A stretch of 64,000 bases of DNA from Trichodesmium sp050015995 (GCF_050015995.1 NZ_JBNHEP010000149.1:1-64000); one strand, 5' to 3'. Numbered from the stretch's first letter, positions 46,304-56,975 are shown. Notes: generated by a model not told the origin, from the sequence alone. Translations and numbers: made by a program.

Positions 46304-46764
46304 TTTTTTGAAACACTAAAAAATCTTCTGTGCAAAGTATCGGAATTGAGCATAATTATCTCCTATTAATTAATTTCAAGTCTAAGTGGAGAATTTGCAT
46401 AGTTATTTTCTCAGAAACTTTCCCAAATATAAAGGAAATATCAAGGAAATATCGACGTTTGAGATTGCTTCGCTGCCGCTCGTAATGACAAAAAAACGTT
46501 TTTTTGCGTAAGTCCTATTTATAGATAGTTTCGCAACTGGAAATTTCATAGAATTTGACTAAATACTTATCACCTTTAAGGAGGAAAAAAAGTTGTCATT
46601 GCGAAGGGGATACTCAATACTTAACAATTGTGGATAAAAAATTGCGACCCCCGAAGTAATCTCTCTATTATCTAAGGCTATCATCTAGTTATTTCTTCCA
46701 ATTTCGGTTTTTCTTGCTACTTCTACTATTATGATTGAAGAGCCGTTTTAATCAATACTCAAAT

Positions 46765-46974
46765 ATGAAATATATCCCGTTTGTTTTAATGAATCTTTCT
46801 CAGAGACTTTATGGAATTTTGAAATCTTTGCAACGTAAATTAGGATTAGAAACAGCAGAAATTGATGATGGTTCAGAAAGTTTAATTCGAGAATATGGTA
46901 TATTTATATTACTCTTTGGAATTTTATTTTTGTGGGTAGCGTATCAAAGTTGGGAGAGTAATAAAGATAAGTAA
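46765..46974 (+). CDS. small single-pass membrane protein, 69 residues
   Basis: ATG 46765 is preferred to an upstream TTG. The product has a cationic helical N-half (MNLSQRLYGILKSLQRKLGL) and a C-terminal membrane segment, YGIFILLFGILFLWVAYQSW, then NKDK. Function unknown. No operon partner. Confidence 0.5.
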   Translation: MKYIPFVLMNLSQRLYGILKSLQRKLGLETAEIDDGSESLIREYGIFILLFGILFLWVAYQSWESNKDK

Positions 46975-47122
46975 TTTTAATTTTAATGCTTACCAATGGA
47001 TAATTCTAATTGTTAATTAATTCATTCAGTTGAAAGCCTCTCGTTTTAAGGACAAAAAGAAATAATATTTCCCAGTATTCAATCTTCTCGGTTTTAACTA
47101 GAGGTAATCATCCATTATTCAT

Positions 47123-47345
47123 TATCCATTAATGAACGTTGACCTTGAAAAATCTGTTCAACCTTCAAATTCAATTCCGGAAAAATCAGGGATTTATTAA
47201 TCAAATACTCTCCTAGAAAATGTTGTACTTGATATTCTCCATCTAGAAGCTGATAAATAGAAATAGTTGGTTGTTTAGGATACCCAATAAAACGAACAGC
47301 TCCTATTCCTAAATAATCAACAATCCAATATTCACGTTCCTGATT
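47123..47345 (-). pseudogene. C-terminal remnant of a Uma2/DUF820 gene
   Basis: Minus-strand codons read QEREYWIVDYLGIGAVRFIG, then TISIYQLLDGEYQVQHFLGE and SLIFPELNLKVEQIFQ. EYWIVDY with a variable strand and PELNL are typical Uma2 ends. The first two thirds of the gene are missing. Confidence 0.6.
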
Positions 47346-47602
47346 TTATAATAATATTTGTTGGCAAACATATCCTCAAGATAGAAAAGAAGTAGGTAAA
47401 TTTTATCGGATTTAATATAGCAATAGTAAATGATTAAGGAATTTTATTTCAGTGAGGTCAAGTATTTCAGTAGTGGACCGTTTCATCTTAAATGTTGCAA
47501 TAGAAAACTTTCTAGAGATTGCTTCACTGTCGTTCGCAATGACAATTCTAATGCACTATTTTAGCTGAAACGGTTCACTACCCGACTTTCTTCTTCCTTC
47601 TA

Positions 47603-49024
47603 TTAAAAAGAACGCCTCCAATTAAAGAACTTCTCTAACATATTCTGCTGCCATAAATTTTTGGCATATTTCTCTTTTTTCAACAATAAACCTGCTTTAC
47701 TATTTACCTCAGATAAAGTCGGGTAAATATGAATCCCAGTCAAAGCAGAAACAGGCAACTTATTCGACATTGCTAAAACAATTTCATGGATTAATTCGCC
47801 AGCAGAAATACCAACTAAATGCGCTCCTAAAATTTCCCCATTTCCCCTAGTAATAATCTTACCAAATCCAGTTGTAGCTGCCTCAGCTTGAGCGCGGTCT
47901 ACACCAGAAAAAGGTTGCTTCAATACATAAACATCATCTCCATAACGTTCCTTTGCTTGCTTTTCTGTTAACCCAACCCTTGCCAATTCTGGGTCAGTAA
48001 AAGTTGCCCACGGAATAACCCGATAATTAGCCTTACTAATTGGAAAAAACAAGGCATTTGTTAAAGCAACAACCGCTTCATAACCCGCCACATGAGTAAA
48101 CTGATAACCACCAATTACATCTCCACAAGCATAAATTTTAGAATTAGTAGTTTGCAATTTATCATTAACAATAATTCCTTGCTTTCCTACTTCGACACCA
48201 GCAGCTTCTAAATTCAAAGATTCTACATTGGGCAACCTACCACCAGCAACTAAAATTTCATCAACTATAATATTTTTTCCACCTGCCGTTAATTGCTTTT
48301 TGCCATCCACAACTTCCACTTTTTCTGCCCTAGTTTCCTTTAAAATCTTAATTCCTTCCGACTTAAATTGTTCCTGTACAACTAGAGCAGCTTCCGGTTC
48401 TTCCTTCGGTAAAATATGACTTCTACTAGAAATAATAGTTACATCACTACCAAGACGAGAAAAAGCTTGACCTAATTCACAACCTATCGGACCCGCGCCA
48501 ATTATTGCCAAAGCATTTGGTCGTTCTTGTAGAGAAAATACCTTTTCATTTGTTAGGAAACCAGCAGAATTTAACCCTTCTACAGATGGAATTGCTGGTC
48601 GAGAACCTGTGGAAATAACAAAAGCTCTTGCAGTTAATTGTTGACCATCAACTTCAAAAGTTTTCTTATCTATAAATTTACCTTCCCCAAAAATAACTTC
48701 AACACCTAAACCTCGAAATCTTTCCGGTGAATCATGGGGTTGAATATTAGCAATTACTTGTTGAGCATGACTAGTTGCTTTGGCAAATTCAATTTCTGGA
48801 GGTTGAGTATAAATGCCAAATTTAGCAGCATTTTTTACTTCATAAGCAACACGAGAAGCATGAATTAAAGACTTACTAGGAACACAACCAAACCACAAAC
48901 AATCACCACCCAATTTATCTTTTTCTACTAATGCTACTTTAGCTTTTAATTGAGCAGCAGCAGAAGCTACTACTAAACCAGCAGAACCACCACCAATTAT
49001 TACAATATCATATTTAACTGCCAT
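47603..49024 (-). CDS. FAD-dependent pyridine nucleotide-disulfide oxidoreductase (mercuric reductase/dihydrolipoamide dehydrogenase-like)
   Basis: This 473-residue protein starts YDIVIIGGGSAGLVVASAAA. The redox-active pair is in GGDCLWFGCVPSKSLIHASR (Cys 42 and 47). The NAD-binding motif is AIIGAGPIGCELGQAFSRLG and the FAD motif KIYACGDVIGGYQFTH. The dimer-interface His lies in TGIHIYPTLSEV. It lacks the C-terminal vicinal Cys pair of true mercuric reductase, so a mercury role is unlikely; cyanobacterial relatives are often annotated that way. The substrate disulfide is unknown. It is alone on the minus strand. Confidence 0.9.
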   Translation of the reverse strand: MAVKYDIVIIGGGSAGLVVASAAAQLKAKVALVEKDKLGGDCLWFGCVPSKSLIHASRVAYEVKNAAKFGIYTQPPEIEFAKATSHAQQVIANIQPHDSPERFRGLGVEVIFGEGKFIDKKTFEVDGQQLTARAFVISTGSRPAIPSVEGLNSAGFLTNEKVFSLQERPNALAIIGAGPIGCELGQAFSRLGSDVTIISSRSHILPKEEPEAALVVQEQFKSEGIKILKETRAEKVEVVDGKKQLTAGGKNIIVDEILVAGGRLPNVESLNLEAAGVEVGKQGIIVNDKLQTTNSKIYACGDVIGGYQFTHVAGYEAVVALTNALFFPISKANYRVIPWATFTDPELARVGLTEKQAKERYGDDVYVLKQPFSGVDRAQAEAATTGFGKIITRGNGEILGAHLVGISAGELIHEIVLAMSNKLPVSALTGIHIYPTLSEVNSKAGLLLKKEKYAKNLWQQNMLEKFFNWRRSF

Positions 49025-50111
49025 GATTTTACCTCTATATTAATAGTCAAAAAAAGAAGCAATAAAGAAGAATAAAAAAGGAATAAATTCAAACAAATAA
49101 CCATTTTTTTAATGATAGGTAAAACAACCAAAAAATAACTATTAAAAGTAATTTTTAAATTATTGTTCCTATTATCTCTTTGATGAATAAATTTTACCTA
49201 CCACTCCCTACCTAATAGCTCGTACCAAGCATGAAAAAAAAATTACAAATAATGAAAAGGAAGAGGAAAGTGTGAAGAAGGAAGAAGGTTAGAAAGAAAG
49301 AATAAAAATTTTATTATTTTTCCCTCAATCAAAGTAACTATTCAGCTATTAGCGGTATGCAATCAGCTTTTTTTGTGAATAAATAATAAAAGCGATTTGC
49401 TATGGATATCTAAATTTTTATGATGTACTTTTATCCATAATTAAAGATGGTAATTTAGCATCTCAATATTGCCATACGACTTAATTTTGTATGAACCTAA
49501 TAGCTGAAGGCTGAAGGCTGAAGGCTGAATGTTTACCAATCAAATCAAGAACTTTGTACAAAAAATAAGTAGTTATAATCAAGTTCCCTGATTTCTAGCA
49601 AACATTTATAAAAGTAGTTGAACTTATTAAAGACAATATTATCAAGATAGTCTGATGTTCTCATGACAAGGCACTTATAAAACAAGTTAACTGCACTCGA
49701 GAAAGCATATTCTCAGTTGACCAGAAAATAAGGTCTCAAGCTTCCCCTTTAAAGGAGATAAAAAAAGAAAATTTAGTATTTCAAGCTCCTTACTTGAGTA
49801 GGAAGTACTTTTAACTGATAACTGATAACTGATAACTGAAATGATATAATCTCCAATTAACTGTTAAACCAAAGATTGACACAGGAGGTAATTAATTGGA
49901 GAAACTTAAATAATTACTTTCCTATCCACCCCACGCAATAACAGTAATAGGTAACAACAGCTCTAGCTCTTTTTATATTGACCTTATAAATCAGTTCTAC
50001 AACCTTCTAATAATTATTTAAGCCTTACAAGATTAGTAGTATCTGAGAAACTACTGAATCTTGATTAAGAACCTATAAACTTAAGAGGGTTTTAGATGAA
50101 CTATCTTAATT
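49025..50111. other. gene-free spacer
   Basis: It holds GCTGAAG heptamers (49501-49530), a segment (49728-49845) shared with 24625-24746 that ends in CTGATAA tandem units, and AT-rich filler. No gene is seen. Confidence 0.55.
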
Positions 50112-50579
50112 TTACACTCCTTCTACAGTAGGTGTTGAAGTTTTCTTTTCTGTAGAATTACTGAAGAATTTTTGACTTATCCAAGAGGTTAAAATATGAG
50201 ATAATAAACCAAAAGGTCCGGCAAATAAACAAAAAATTATTGAGTGGGCAGTCCAAACACCAGTGCGTTGCCCTTCCCAATAAATCCAACGACCAACAAA
50301 CAAATCCATAACTAAAAAATGAATCCATCCTGTTGCTGCTGCTGATTCTTCTCCAAAGAATTTAGCAATATCTGACAGAGTAGGATTGGATAAAGCTGCA
50401 GCAGATTCAGGGGTAAGACTACTAATAAGTAAATAAAGATAAACGGCTACTAATAATATAAAAGGAATAAAAGATTCCATAATTTTACGAGTCACTTTCC
50501 AGTTAGGCAAAAATATAATTAATGCCCAGAATGGTAATACAAATAAATTAGCACCGTTGAAAATTAAATCGATAGTCAT
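50112..50579 (-). CDS. ABA4-like family membrane protein
   Basis: This 155-residue protein has four membrane segments and the family blocks FNGANLFVLPFWALIIFLPN, GEESAAATGWIHFLVMDLFV and GRWIYWEGQRTGVWTAHSII. The plant relative ABA4 is needed for neoxanthin formation; the role in cyanobacteria is not settled. It is divergent from the serpin gene, with 31 bp between the starts, so the two share a promoter region. Confidence 0.88.
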   Translation of the reverse strand: MTIDLIFNGANLFVLPFWALIIFLPNWKVTRKIMESFIPFILLVAVYLYLLISSLTPESAAALSNPTLSDIAKFFGEESAAATGWIHFLVMDLFVGRWIYWEGQRTGVWTAHSIIFCLFAGPFGLLSHILTSWISQKFFSNSTEKKTSTPTVEGV

Positions 50580-50610
50580 TGTTATTTATTCACTCCACTA
50601 AGGTAATAAA

Positions 50611-51924
50611 ATGTTCAAAGAACTTATAAATAAATGTTATGCTATTTCTGCCAAAATGTCTCCAGGGATAATTGCTTTAATTGTAATTTTTGGAGTCTAT
50701 CATTTACCAGGAGCTGCAATAAAGTCAAAGAATCATAAAAATCATACCGATAATCATACAAATCAGATGCAGAATAAGTTAGCTCAAACAGGATACATGG
50801 ATATGAGTATGAAATTAGTTTCTGCTAATAATCGATTTGCTTTTCAACTATTTTCAGAAATTAATAAATCACACTCAAATGACAATATCTTTATCTCACC
50901 GAGTAGTATAGCGATCGCCCTATCAATGACCTACAATGGTGCTAGTGGAAAAACTCAAGAAGCTATGGCTAAAACTTTAAATTTTCAGGGAATGAGTTTA
51001 GAAGAAGTTAATCAAGCAAACAAAGATTTAGGCATTTTATTAAATAGTTTAAATACAGACATTAAATTAGATATTGGCAACTCAATTTGGGCGAAAAAAG
51101 GAATATCTTTCGACCAAAATTTTCTACAAAGAAATCAAGATTTTTATCAAAGTAAAGTAAGTGCAATCGACTTTAATCATCCTCAAACACCAGAGATTAT
51201 CAATAATTGGGTCAAGGATTGTACTGAGGGAAAAATCGATCAAATTATCGATCAACTAAAGCCTAATGCCGTCATGGTCTTGTTAAATGCGATTTATTTT
51301 AAAGCTAATTGGCAGCAAGAATTTTCAGAAAAATCTACGAAAGAATTACCTTTTTATCTACCAAACGGAAATCAAAAAAAACATCCAATTATGTTTCAAT
51401 CATCTCAACATTTATATTACGAAGATGAAGATTTTCAAGCAGTTAGCTTACCCTATGGAGAAGGTCGTGTAAGTATGTATATATTTCTGCCTGCTGAACA
51501 ACTAGGATTAGAGAAATTTTATCAAATTTTAAACGATAAAAACTGGCAAGATTGGATGTTCCAGTTTGAGTATCAAAAAGTTAATTTAGGTTTGCCAAAA
51601 TTTAAAACTGAATATGAAGTTACCCTCAATAATGTTTTGAAATCTTTGGGAATGGAAATAGCTTTTGACAAAAGAACGGCAGATTTTTCTGGAATGCGTC
51701 CTACTCCACCAGAGTTATATATTGATGAAGTTAAACATAAAACATTTGTTGAAGTTAATGAAGCTGGAACAGAAGCAGCAGCAACTACGAGTATAACAAT
51801 GGGAACGAGAAGTGCAGAAATAGTGGTTGATATGTTAGTTGACCGTCCTTTCTTTTTTGCAATTAGAGATAATGATTCTGGAACTATTTTGTTTATGGGA
51901 GAAATTACAAATCCAAAAACGTGA
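50611..51924 (+). CDS. serpin (serine protease inhibitor), intact copy
   Basis: This 437-residue protein has a hydrophobic export or anchor segment (SPGIIALIVIFGVYHLPGAA) and a full serpin fold: NIFISPSSIAIALSMTYNGA, then VMVLLNAIYFKANWQQEFSE and GLPKFKTEYEV. The hinge of the reactive-centre loop, EVNEAGTEAAATTSITMG, has the small residues needed for inhibition, and the C-terminus ends PFFFAIRDNDSGTILFMGEI. It should be an active inhibitor; the target protease is unknown. It is the first of three serpin copies in a row. Confidence 0.92.
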   Translation: MFKELINKCYAISAKMSPGIIALIVIFGVYHLPGAAIKSKNHKNHTDNHTNQMQNKLAQTGYMDMSMKLVSANNRFAFQLFSEINKSHSNDNIFISPSSIAIALSMTYNGASGKTQEAMAKTLNFQGMSLEEVNQANKDLGILLNSLNTDIKLDIGNSIWAKKGISFDQNFLQRNQDFYQSKVSAIDFNHPQTPEIINNWVKDCTEGKIDQIIDQLKPNAVMVLLNAIYFKANWQQEFSEKSTKELPFYLPNGNQKKHPIMFQSSQHLYYEDEDFQAVSLPYGEGRVSMYIFLPAEQLGLEKFYQILNDKNWQDWMFQFEYQKVNLGLPKFKTEYEVTLNNVLKSLGMEIAFDKRTADFSGMRPTPPELYIDEVKHKTFVEVNEAGTEAAATTSITMGTRSAEIVVDMLVDRPFFFAIRDNDSGTILFMGEITNPKT

Positions 51925-52205
51925 TTAAAAGGGAATAGGGAATAGAAAACAAAGGCAAGGACATTTGGTATCTATACTTTTGAAGTCAGAGTGACAAAAG
52001 AGTAGATGATTCTTAAATTTGTTTTATCCCCTTTATTGCTTGAGAAAATCAAATAACTATTGCCACATAGGAAATAGTTGACACAAAAGCAGTTTTTCCC
52101 GGAGCAACTCCAGAGTGCTTCATAAAATGGGAAGTCGCCAGTGTTGAGGGTTGATTATTTTTGGCATTTGCTATTATTAGATTAACCAAAATAGAAAGTA
52201 TAGAG

Positions 52206-52400
52206 ATGAGCGAGAAAATCAATAAATTAGTTTCTGCTAATAACAAATTTGCCTTTCAACTATTTTCAGAAATTCCGAAATCCCAGTCAAATGAAAATAT
52301 TTTTATATCGCCCAGTAGTATAGCAATCTCCCTATCAATGATTTACAATGGCGCCGCCGGAAAAACTCAAGAAGCTATGGCTAAAACTTTAAACTTTTGA
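52206..52400 (+). pseudogene. N-terminal serpin fragment
   Basis: From ATG 52206 it reads MSEKINKLVSANNKFAFQLF and NIFISPSSIAISLSMIYNGA, then ends LNF with TGA at 52398-52400, where the intact copy continues LNFQGMSLEE. Only the first 65 residues of the fold remain, without the export segment. The next copy starts 19 bp later. Confidence 0.75.
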
Positions 52401-52418
52401 ATCTAGAGAAGTAAAAGA

Positions 52419-53774
52419 ATGTTCAAAAAACTTGTCAATAAATTTTCTGGTATTTCTGCCAAAATGTCTCTAGGAGTAATTATTTTAATTGTAATTTTGG
52501 GAGTCTATAACTTGCCTGGCAGTACAATAATTTTCAGAAATCATAAGCAGCATAAATTAGCTCAAACAGTAGATAAAAGTACCTTGAATAAATTAGTTTA
52601 TGCCAATAATAAATTTGGTTTTCAACTATTTTCAGAAATTCCGAAATCCCCATCAAACGAAAATATTTTTATCTCACCTATTAGTATAGCGATCGCTCTA
52701 TCAATGACCTACAATGGCGCTGCTGGAAAAACTCAAGAAGCTATAGCTAAAACTTTAAACTTTCAGGGAATGAGTTTAGCAGAAGTTAATCAAGCAAATA
52801 AGGATTTAGGGATTTTATTAAATAGTTTAAATCCAGAGATTAAATTAAATATTGCTAACTCTATCTGGACTAGAAAGGGAATATCTTTTTATCCAAGTTT
52901 TCTCCAAGTAAATCAAGATTTTTATCAGAGTCAAGTAAGGGAAATTGACTTTAACGATCCTGAAAGTCCGAAAATTATCAATAATTGGGTAAAAGACAAA
53001 ACTGAAGGCAAAATTGATGAAATTATTCAAGCACTTAATCCTAATGATGTCATGGTGTTATTAAATGCTATTTATTTTCAGGGCAATTGGGAAGAACAAT
53101 TTTCAGAATATTTTACTCAAGAGATGCCTTTTTATTTAGCCAATGGAACTCAAAAACAACATCCAATTATGTTCCAATCATCAACATATTTGTACTACTA
53201 CTACGAGAATGAAGATTTTCAGGCAGTGAGTTTGCCCTATAAAAAACATTTAGCTAGTATGTATATATTTCTCCCCAGGGAACAAGTCGGTTTAGAGGGA
53301 TTTTATCAAGTTTTGAATGAAGAAAACTGGGAAGATTGGATGAAACAGTTTGGAGGAGGTTATGAAGTTAATCTAGGTTTGCCAAAGTTTAAAAATGAAT
53401 CAGAATATTCTACTAAAGAGATGCCTTTTTATTTAGCTAATGGAACTCAAAAACAACATCCAATTATGTTCAAAGAATCAGGATACTTATATTATGAAAA
53501 CCAAGATTTTCAAGCAGTGAGCTTGCCCTATAAAAAACGTCGTGTCAGTATGTATATATTTCTCCCCAAGCCAGGAGTGGGTTTAGAGAAATTTCATCAA
53601 GTTTTAAATCAAAAAAACTGGGAAAATTGGATGAAACAGTTTTGGTTTAATCAAAAACAGTTTAGGTTTAATAAAATTAATTTAGGGTTGCCAAAGTTTA
53701 AAAATGAATATGAAGTTACTCTCATCGACCAAGAGAAGAAAAAAATTCTTTTTAACCAATCCTATCTGTTTTAA
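52419..53774 (+). CDS. serpin-like protein lacking a reactive-centre loop
   Basis: This 451-residue open frame has the export segment and a normal serpin N-terminal two thirds. A central block (about 95 residues, STKEMPFYLANGTQKQHPIM to LGLPKFKNEYEV) appears twice in tandem, and the frame then ends IDQEKKKILFNQSYLF, without hinge, loop or C-terminal strands. It cannot inhibit proteases by the serpin mechanism. Internal duplication and lost end suggest unequal recombination among tandem copies. Confidence 0.8.
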   Translation: MFKKLVNKFSGISAKMSLGVIILIVILGVYNLPGSTIIFRNHKQHKLAQTVDKSTLNKLVYANNKFGFQLFSEIPKSPSNENIFISPISIAIALSMTYNGAAGKTQEAIAKTLNFQGMSLAEVNQANKDLGILLNSLNPEIKLNIANSIWTRKGISFYPSFLQVNQDFYQSQVREIDFNDPESPKIINNWVKDKTEGKIDEIIQALNPNDVMVLLNAIYFQGNWEEQFSEYFTQEMPFYLANGTQKQHPIMFQSSTYLYYYYENEDFQAVSLPYKKHLASMYIFLPREQVGLEGFYQVLNEENWEDWMKQFGGGYEVNLGLPKFKNESEYSTKEMPFYLANGTQKQHPIMFKESGYLYYENQDFQAVSLPYKKRRVSMYIFLPKPGVGLEKFHQVLNQKNWENWMKQFWFNQKQFRFNKINLGLPKFKNEYEVTLIDQEKKKILFNQSYLF

Positions 53775-54242
53775 TAATTAATAATTATTAATTATTGAAG
53801 AATTTTGTACCTCACTCAGAGATGGAAATTGCTAGAATCATAGAATACAAAATTATCACAACTCTCCCCAACTTATTACCTGCTTATGTTTCTCTCTTTT
53901 GATAAAAATTCCAGAAGTTAAGGTAATTAGTTAACATCACTATCACAGCCACATCATCATCTACTCTACATATACAATAGAATAATTAAAACCTCTAGTA
54001 GTTAACTAACTATCAGCTTTTAGTAATCAGTTAGCCTCCTGCCAAGGAACTTCGTTAACAGCTTTTTGAGCGATTGTTAAAATCCCCTGCTTCTATAAGT
54101 AGGATTGTTGAGTCGGGGTTGAAATCCCCTTCTAGCACTTTAGAAAAATAATCTTGCTGACTGCTGAGTGCTAACCGCTTTTTTCAAATAATTAATTTTT
54201 TCCTGCTTTTTTACTCCTAAATTTATACTGTCAACTTTTGTA
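53775..54242. other. spacer
   Basis: AT-rich with ATTAATTATT units (53776-53800) and no gene. Confidence 0.5.
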
Positions 54243-54398
54243 ATACCAATTCACTTGAAATATGCCACCAATAGTTTCAAACTTTGGATATAAAATAATT
54301 TCCTGAAATTACTGTACAGTCAAAGTTGTAATCCTATAAAATCTAACTTTTAACTTTTGATTTTTAACTTTTAATTTTTAACTTCCGTGAAACGGTAT
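54243..54398. repeat. ATACCAATT ... GGTAT element, copy 1
   Basis: It opens ATACCAATTCACTTGAAAT and ends TTAACTTCCGTGAAACGGTAT; the middle includes AATAATTTCCTGAAATTACTG. A second copy lies at 56820-56975. The copies flank the kinase gene 54465-56366 in the same orientation. Confidence 0.65.
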
Positions 54399-54464
54399 AA
54401 GGTTAGGTTCAACTGAATATAATAAATAGAACTTAAATTTAGGGTCAAACTAGCCATTATTATT

Positions 54465-56366
54465 ATGAATAACCCCATATATCCTGGTCTAATACTCACT
54501 GACCGCTATAAAATTATTAAACAATTAGGACATGGTGGTTTTGGACGTACCTACCTTGCAGAAGATAACCACCGTTTCCAGGAACTCTGCGTACTCAAAG
54601 AATTTGCCCCCCAAGTTCATGGTAGCTACGCCTTACAAAAATCCCAGGAACTATTTGAACGAGAAGCAGGGGTACTCTACAAATTGCGGCATCCACAAAT
54701 TCCTGGTTTTCGGGAAATGTTTCGCTATAAGTTAGATGGGGAAGGATATTTATTTCTGGTACAAGATTATATAAAAGGTAAAACTTATCGTGCTTTATTA
54801 GAAAACCGCAGACTTCAAGGCAAACTTTTTAGCGAAGCAGAAGTAAAAAAATTTTTGCTGCAACTATTACCAGTGTTGGAATATATCCATAACTTGGGAG
54901 TTATTCACCGTGATATTTCTCCAGATAATATAATTCTACAGACTTCTGATAAATTGCCAGTATTAATTGATTTTGGTGGAGTGAAAGAAACAGCAACAAA
55001 AGTCGCCTCTGAGTATGCTCACAAAGGAGGTGGTCTTCTACCCCAAGCAACAAAGTTAGGAAAAATAGGATATGCTCCAGATGAACAAATGCGACTAGGA
55101 GTGATTAATACTGACAGCGATCTATATGCTTTAGCAGCAACAGCTTTAGTTTTACTAACTGGAAAGGAACCCTCTTTTTTGATAGATGCTCACAACTTAA
55201 CTTTTAACTGGCGCAAGGAAATTAGTATTAGTGAAAATCTCGGAAATATATTAGATAAAATGTTAGCTTTTAAACCGAGCGCTCGATTTAAAAACGCTCA
55301 TCAAGTTATTGGAGCGCTGGAAAACCTGCCATCTAGCACTAACTTAGCTACTACCCAAGCACCACCAGACATAGTTTCCACTCCACCTGTTTCTGCTGGT
55401 AAACTCTCCAATGTAACTACTATGTCAGTTCCCCAAACTCCTGTTACCACTGATATTGCCCAAAAATCTTCTATTTGGTCAACAATTTTATTAGTATTAG
55501 TGACAATATTTAGTATGGGAGGAATAGGTTGGGTAGCTGGTAATTTTTGGTTAGAATACCCATCTAATCAAGACAGAATTGTAAATGAGAAACCAGAACA
55601 ATTGAGCGATCGCCTCCAGCAGTTAGGTATTGATGAATCTTTCTTTATTCCCTTAGTAGATGAATTTTTCTACAGTAAGTATCCTCAAAAAAGAGGGCAG
55701 ACTTTGAGTAATAAAACGCCAGAAGATAAATTATGGCAGTGGCGGTGGTATGCAATAGCTGATAAGTTGGTAGACAAACTAGAAACCCTAACTCCAGATA
55801 CTCGTCGCAGATTAGGCAATTATAGTAAAGAAGATATTTATCGATGGCGGTCTCAACTGAGCAGATTAAAGATTAGTAGTGCTGCCTTTAATGATTTGAC
55901 CGATGCTCGGTTTATTAACTTATTTTCAGAGCAAACCCGTGGTCGAAACCTCATTGGTTTACCAATAGGTCAAGTTTGGCAAGCGATCGCTACTGATACA
56001 ATGAAAGATTTACAAAGCAGAAAATCTCTAGAAGAAGTTAATTTTGCACGAGGTTCGTTTCGGAAAATTGTCAAGGGTACTCTCCAACCAGGGGAAGGTA
56101 AAATTTATCTAGCTTGGTTACAAGCTGAACAAATTTTGCGCGTCAAATTAGAAGCTAATTCTCCAGAAGTCTTATTATCTATTTATCCTCCCAGAAATTA
56201 TCGCCGTAGGTCTAGAGGATTAATAGAAGATTCTCCAGAAAATCAATGGAGAGGTGAAACAAAAAGGTCTGGTTATTATCAATTTGTAGTTGTTTCTAAT
56301 TCAGCCAAACCTATTGAATATTCCTTAGAATTATTTGCTAGAAATAGAATTAATCCTAGGTATTAA
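54465..56366 (+). CDS. Ser/Thr protein kinase with membrane segment and unusual catalytic loop
   Basis: This 633-residue protein has the glycine loop IIKQLGHGGFGRTYLAE, the VAIK-type Lys in CVLKEFAPQ, catalytic loop VIHRDISPDNIILQ and VLIDFGGVKET. The usual Lys after HRD is Ser, and the APE-type segment reads KIGYAPDEQM. A membrane helix (TILLVLVTIFSMGGIGWVAG, about 345-365) separates the kinase from a C-terminal region with SPQKRGQTLSNKTPEDKLWQ-like helices and a beta-rich end. The extracytoplasmic part may sense something outside. Flanked by two copies of a dispersed repeat. Confidence 0.9.
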   Translation: MNNPIYPGLILTDRYKIIKQLGHGGFGRTYLAEDNHRFQELCVLKEFAPQVHGSYALQKSQELFEREAGVLYKLRHPQIPGFREMFRYKLDGEGYLFLVQDYIKGKTYRALLENRRLQGKLFSEAEVKKFLLQLLPVLEYIHNLGVIHRDISPDNIILQTSDKLPVLIDFGGVKETATKVASEYAHKGGGLLPQATKLGKIGYAPDEQMRLGVINTDSDLYALAATALVLLTGKEPSFLIDAHNLTFNWRKEISISENLGNILDKMLAFKPSARFKNAHQVIGALENLPSSTNLATTQAPPDIVSTPPVSAGKLSNVTTMSVPQTPVTTDIAQKSSIWSTILLVLVTIFSMGGIGWVAGNFWLEYPSNQDRIVNEKPEQLSDRLQQLGIDESFFIPLVDEFFYSKYPQKRGQTLSNKTPEDKLWQWRWYAIADKLVDKLETLTPDTRRRLGNYSKEDIYRWRSQLSRLKISSAAFNDLTDARFINLFSEQTRGRNLIGLPIGQVWQAIATDTMKDLQSRKSLEEVNFARGSFRKIVKGTLQPGEGKIYLAWLQAEQILRVKLEANSPEVLLSIYPPRNYRRRSRGLIEDSPENQWRGETKRSGYYQFVVVSNSAKPIEYSLELFARNRINPRY

Positions 56367-56819
56367 GTAAGCATTTCCTGCGGAATGCGGAGCTAACAGC
56401 CATCAGCAATTAGCTATTGATGAGAGGAGGAGCTAATACCACTTTGAAAAAAGAATGGTACAAAAAGGTGTATTTCGATTAGAGATACTTAAAAAGAGCT
56501 ACTCCAATTCATTTTAGACAGCTATTTCTATAGCAGGGAATAGGGAACAGGGAACAGGGAACAGTGGGAAAAGTATTTCTCTGTCCAAGGTTCATCATCA
56601 ATCTATGTCCTAACCAACTCGTTCCTTGCTATATCATTTTTCCCTTTTTTTCAAAATTTACTTCTTCTCTCCTAGATAACTAAAGCCTTCTTCCCTCTTC
56701 CATAGAGACCTTGCATGGAACATCCCTACCATTTGTAACAAACATTTATCGCGCTTGGTATAAAAGGAATTGATAAATTGAGAGAGAATTAAAAGTTACT
56801 GCCAAAGTACATTCATTTA

Positions 56820-56975
56820 ATACCAATTAACTTTAAATATTTCACAAATAGTTTCAAGATTTAAATGTGAAATAATTTCCTGAAATTACTGTATAGTAAA
56901 AGTTTTGATCCTATAAAATTGAACTTTTAATTTTTAACTTTTAACTTTCAACTTTTGACTTCCGTGCAACGGTAT
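56820..56975. repeat. ATACCAATT ... GGTAT element, copy 2
   Basis: It matches 54243-54398: ATACCAATTAACTTTAAAT, AATAATTTCCTGAAATTACTG and CTTCCGTGCAACGGTAT. Both include AACTTTTAA-type tandem units. The rest of 56367-57137 holds GGGAACA short repeats (56536-56563) and no gene. Confidence 0.65.

Noticed and set aside
52049..52246. 65-residue minus-strand ORF overlapping the serpin fragment
   Set aside because: Overlaps a better supported serpin remnant; no homology recognised.
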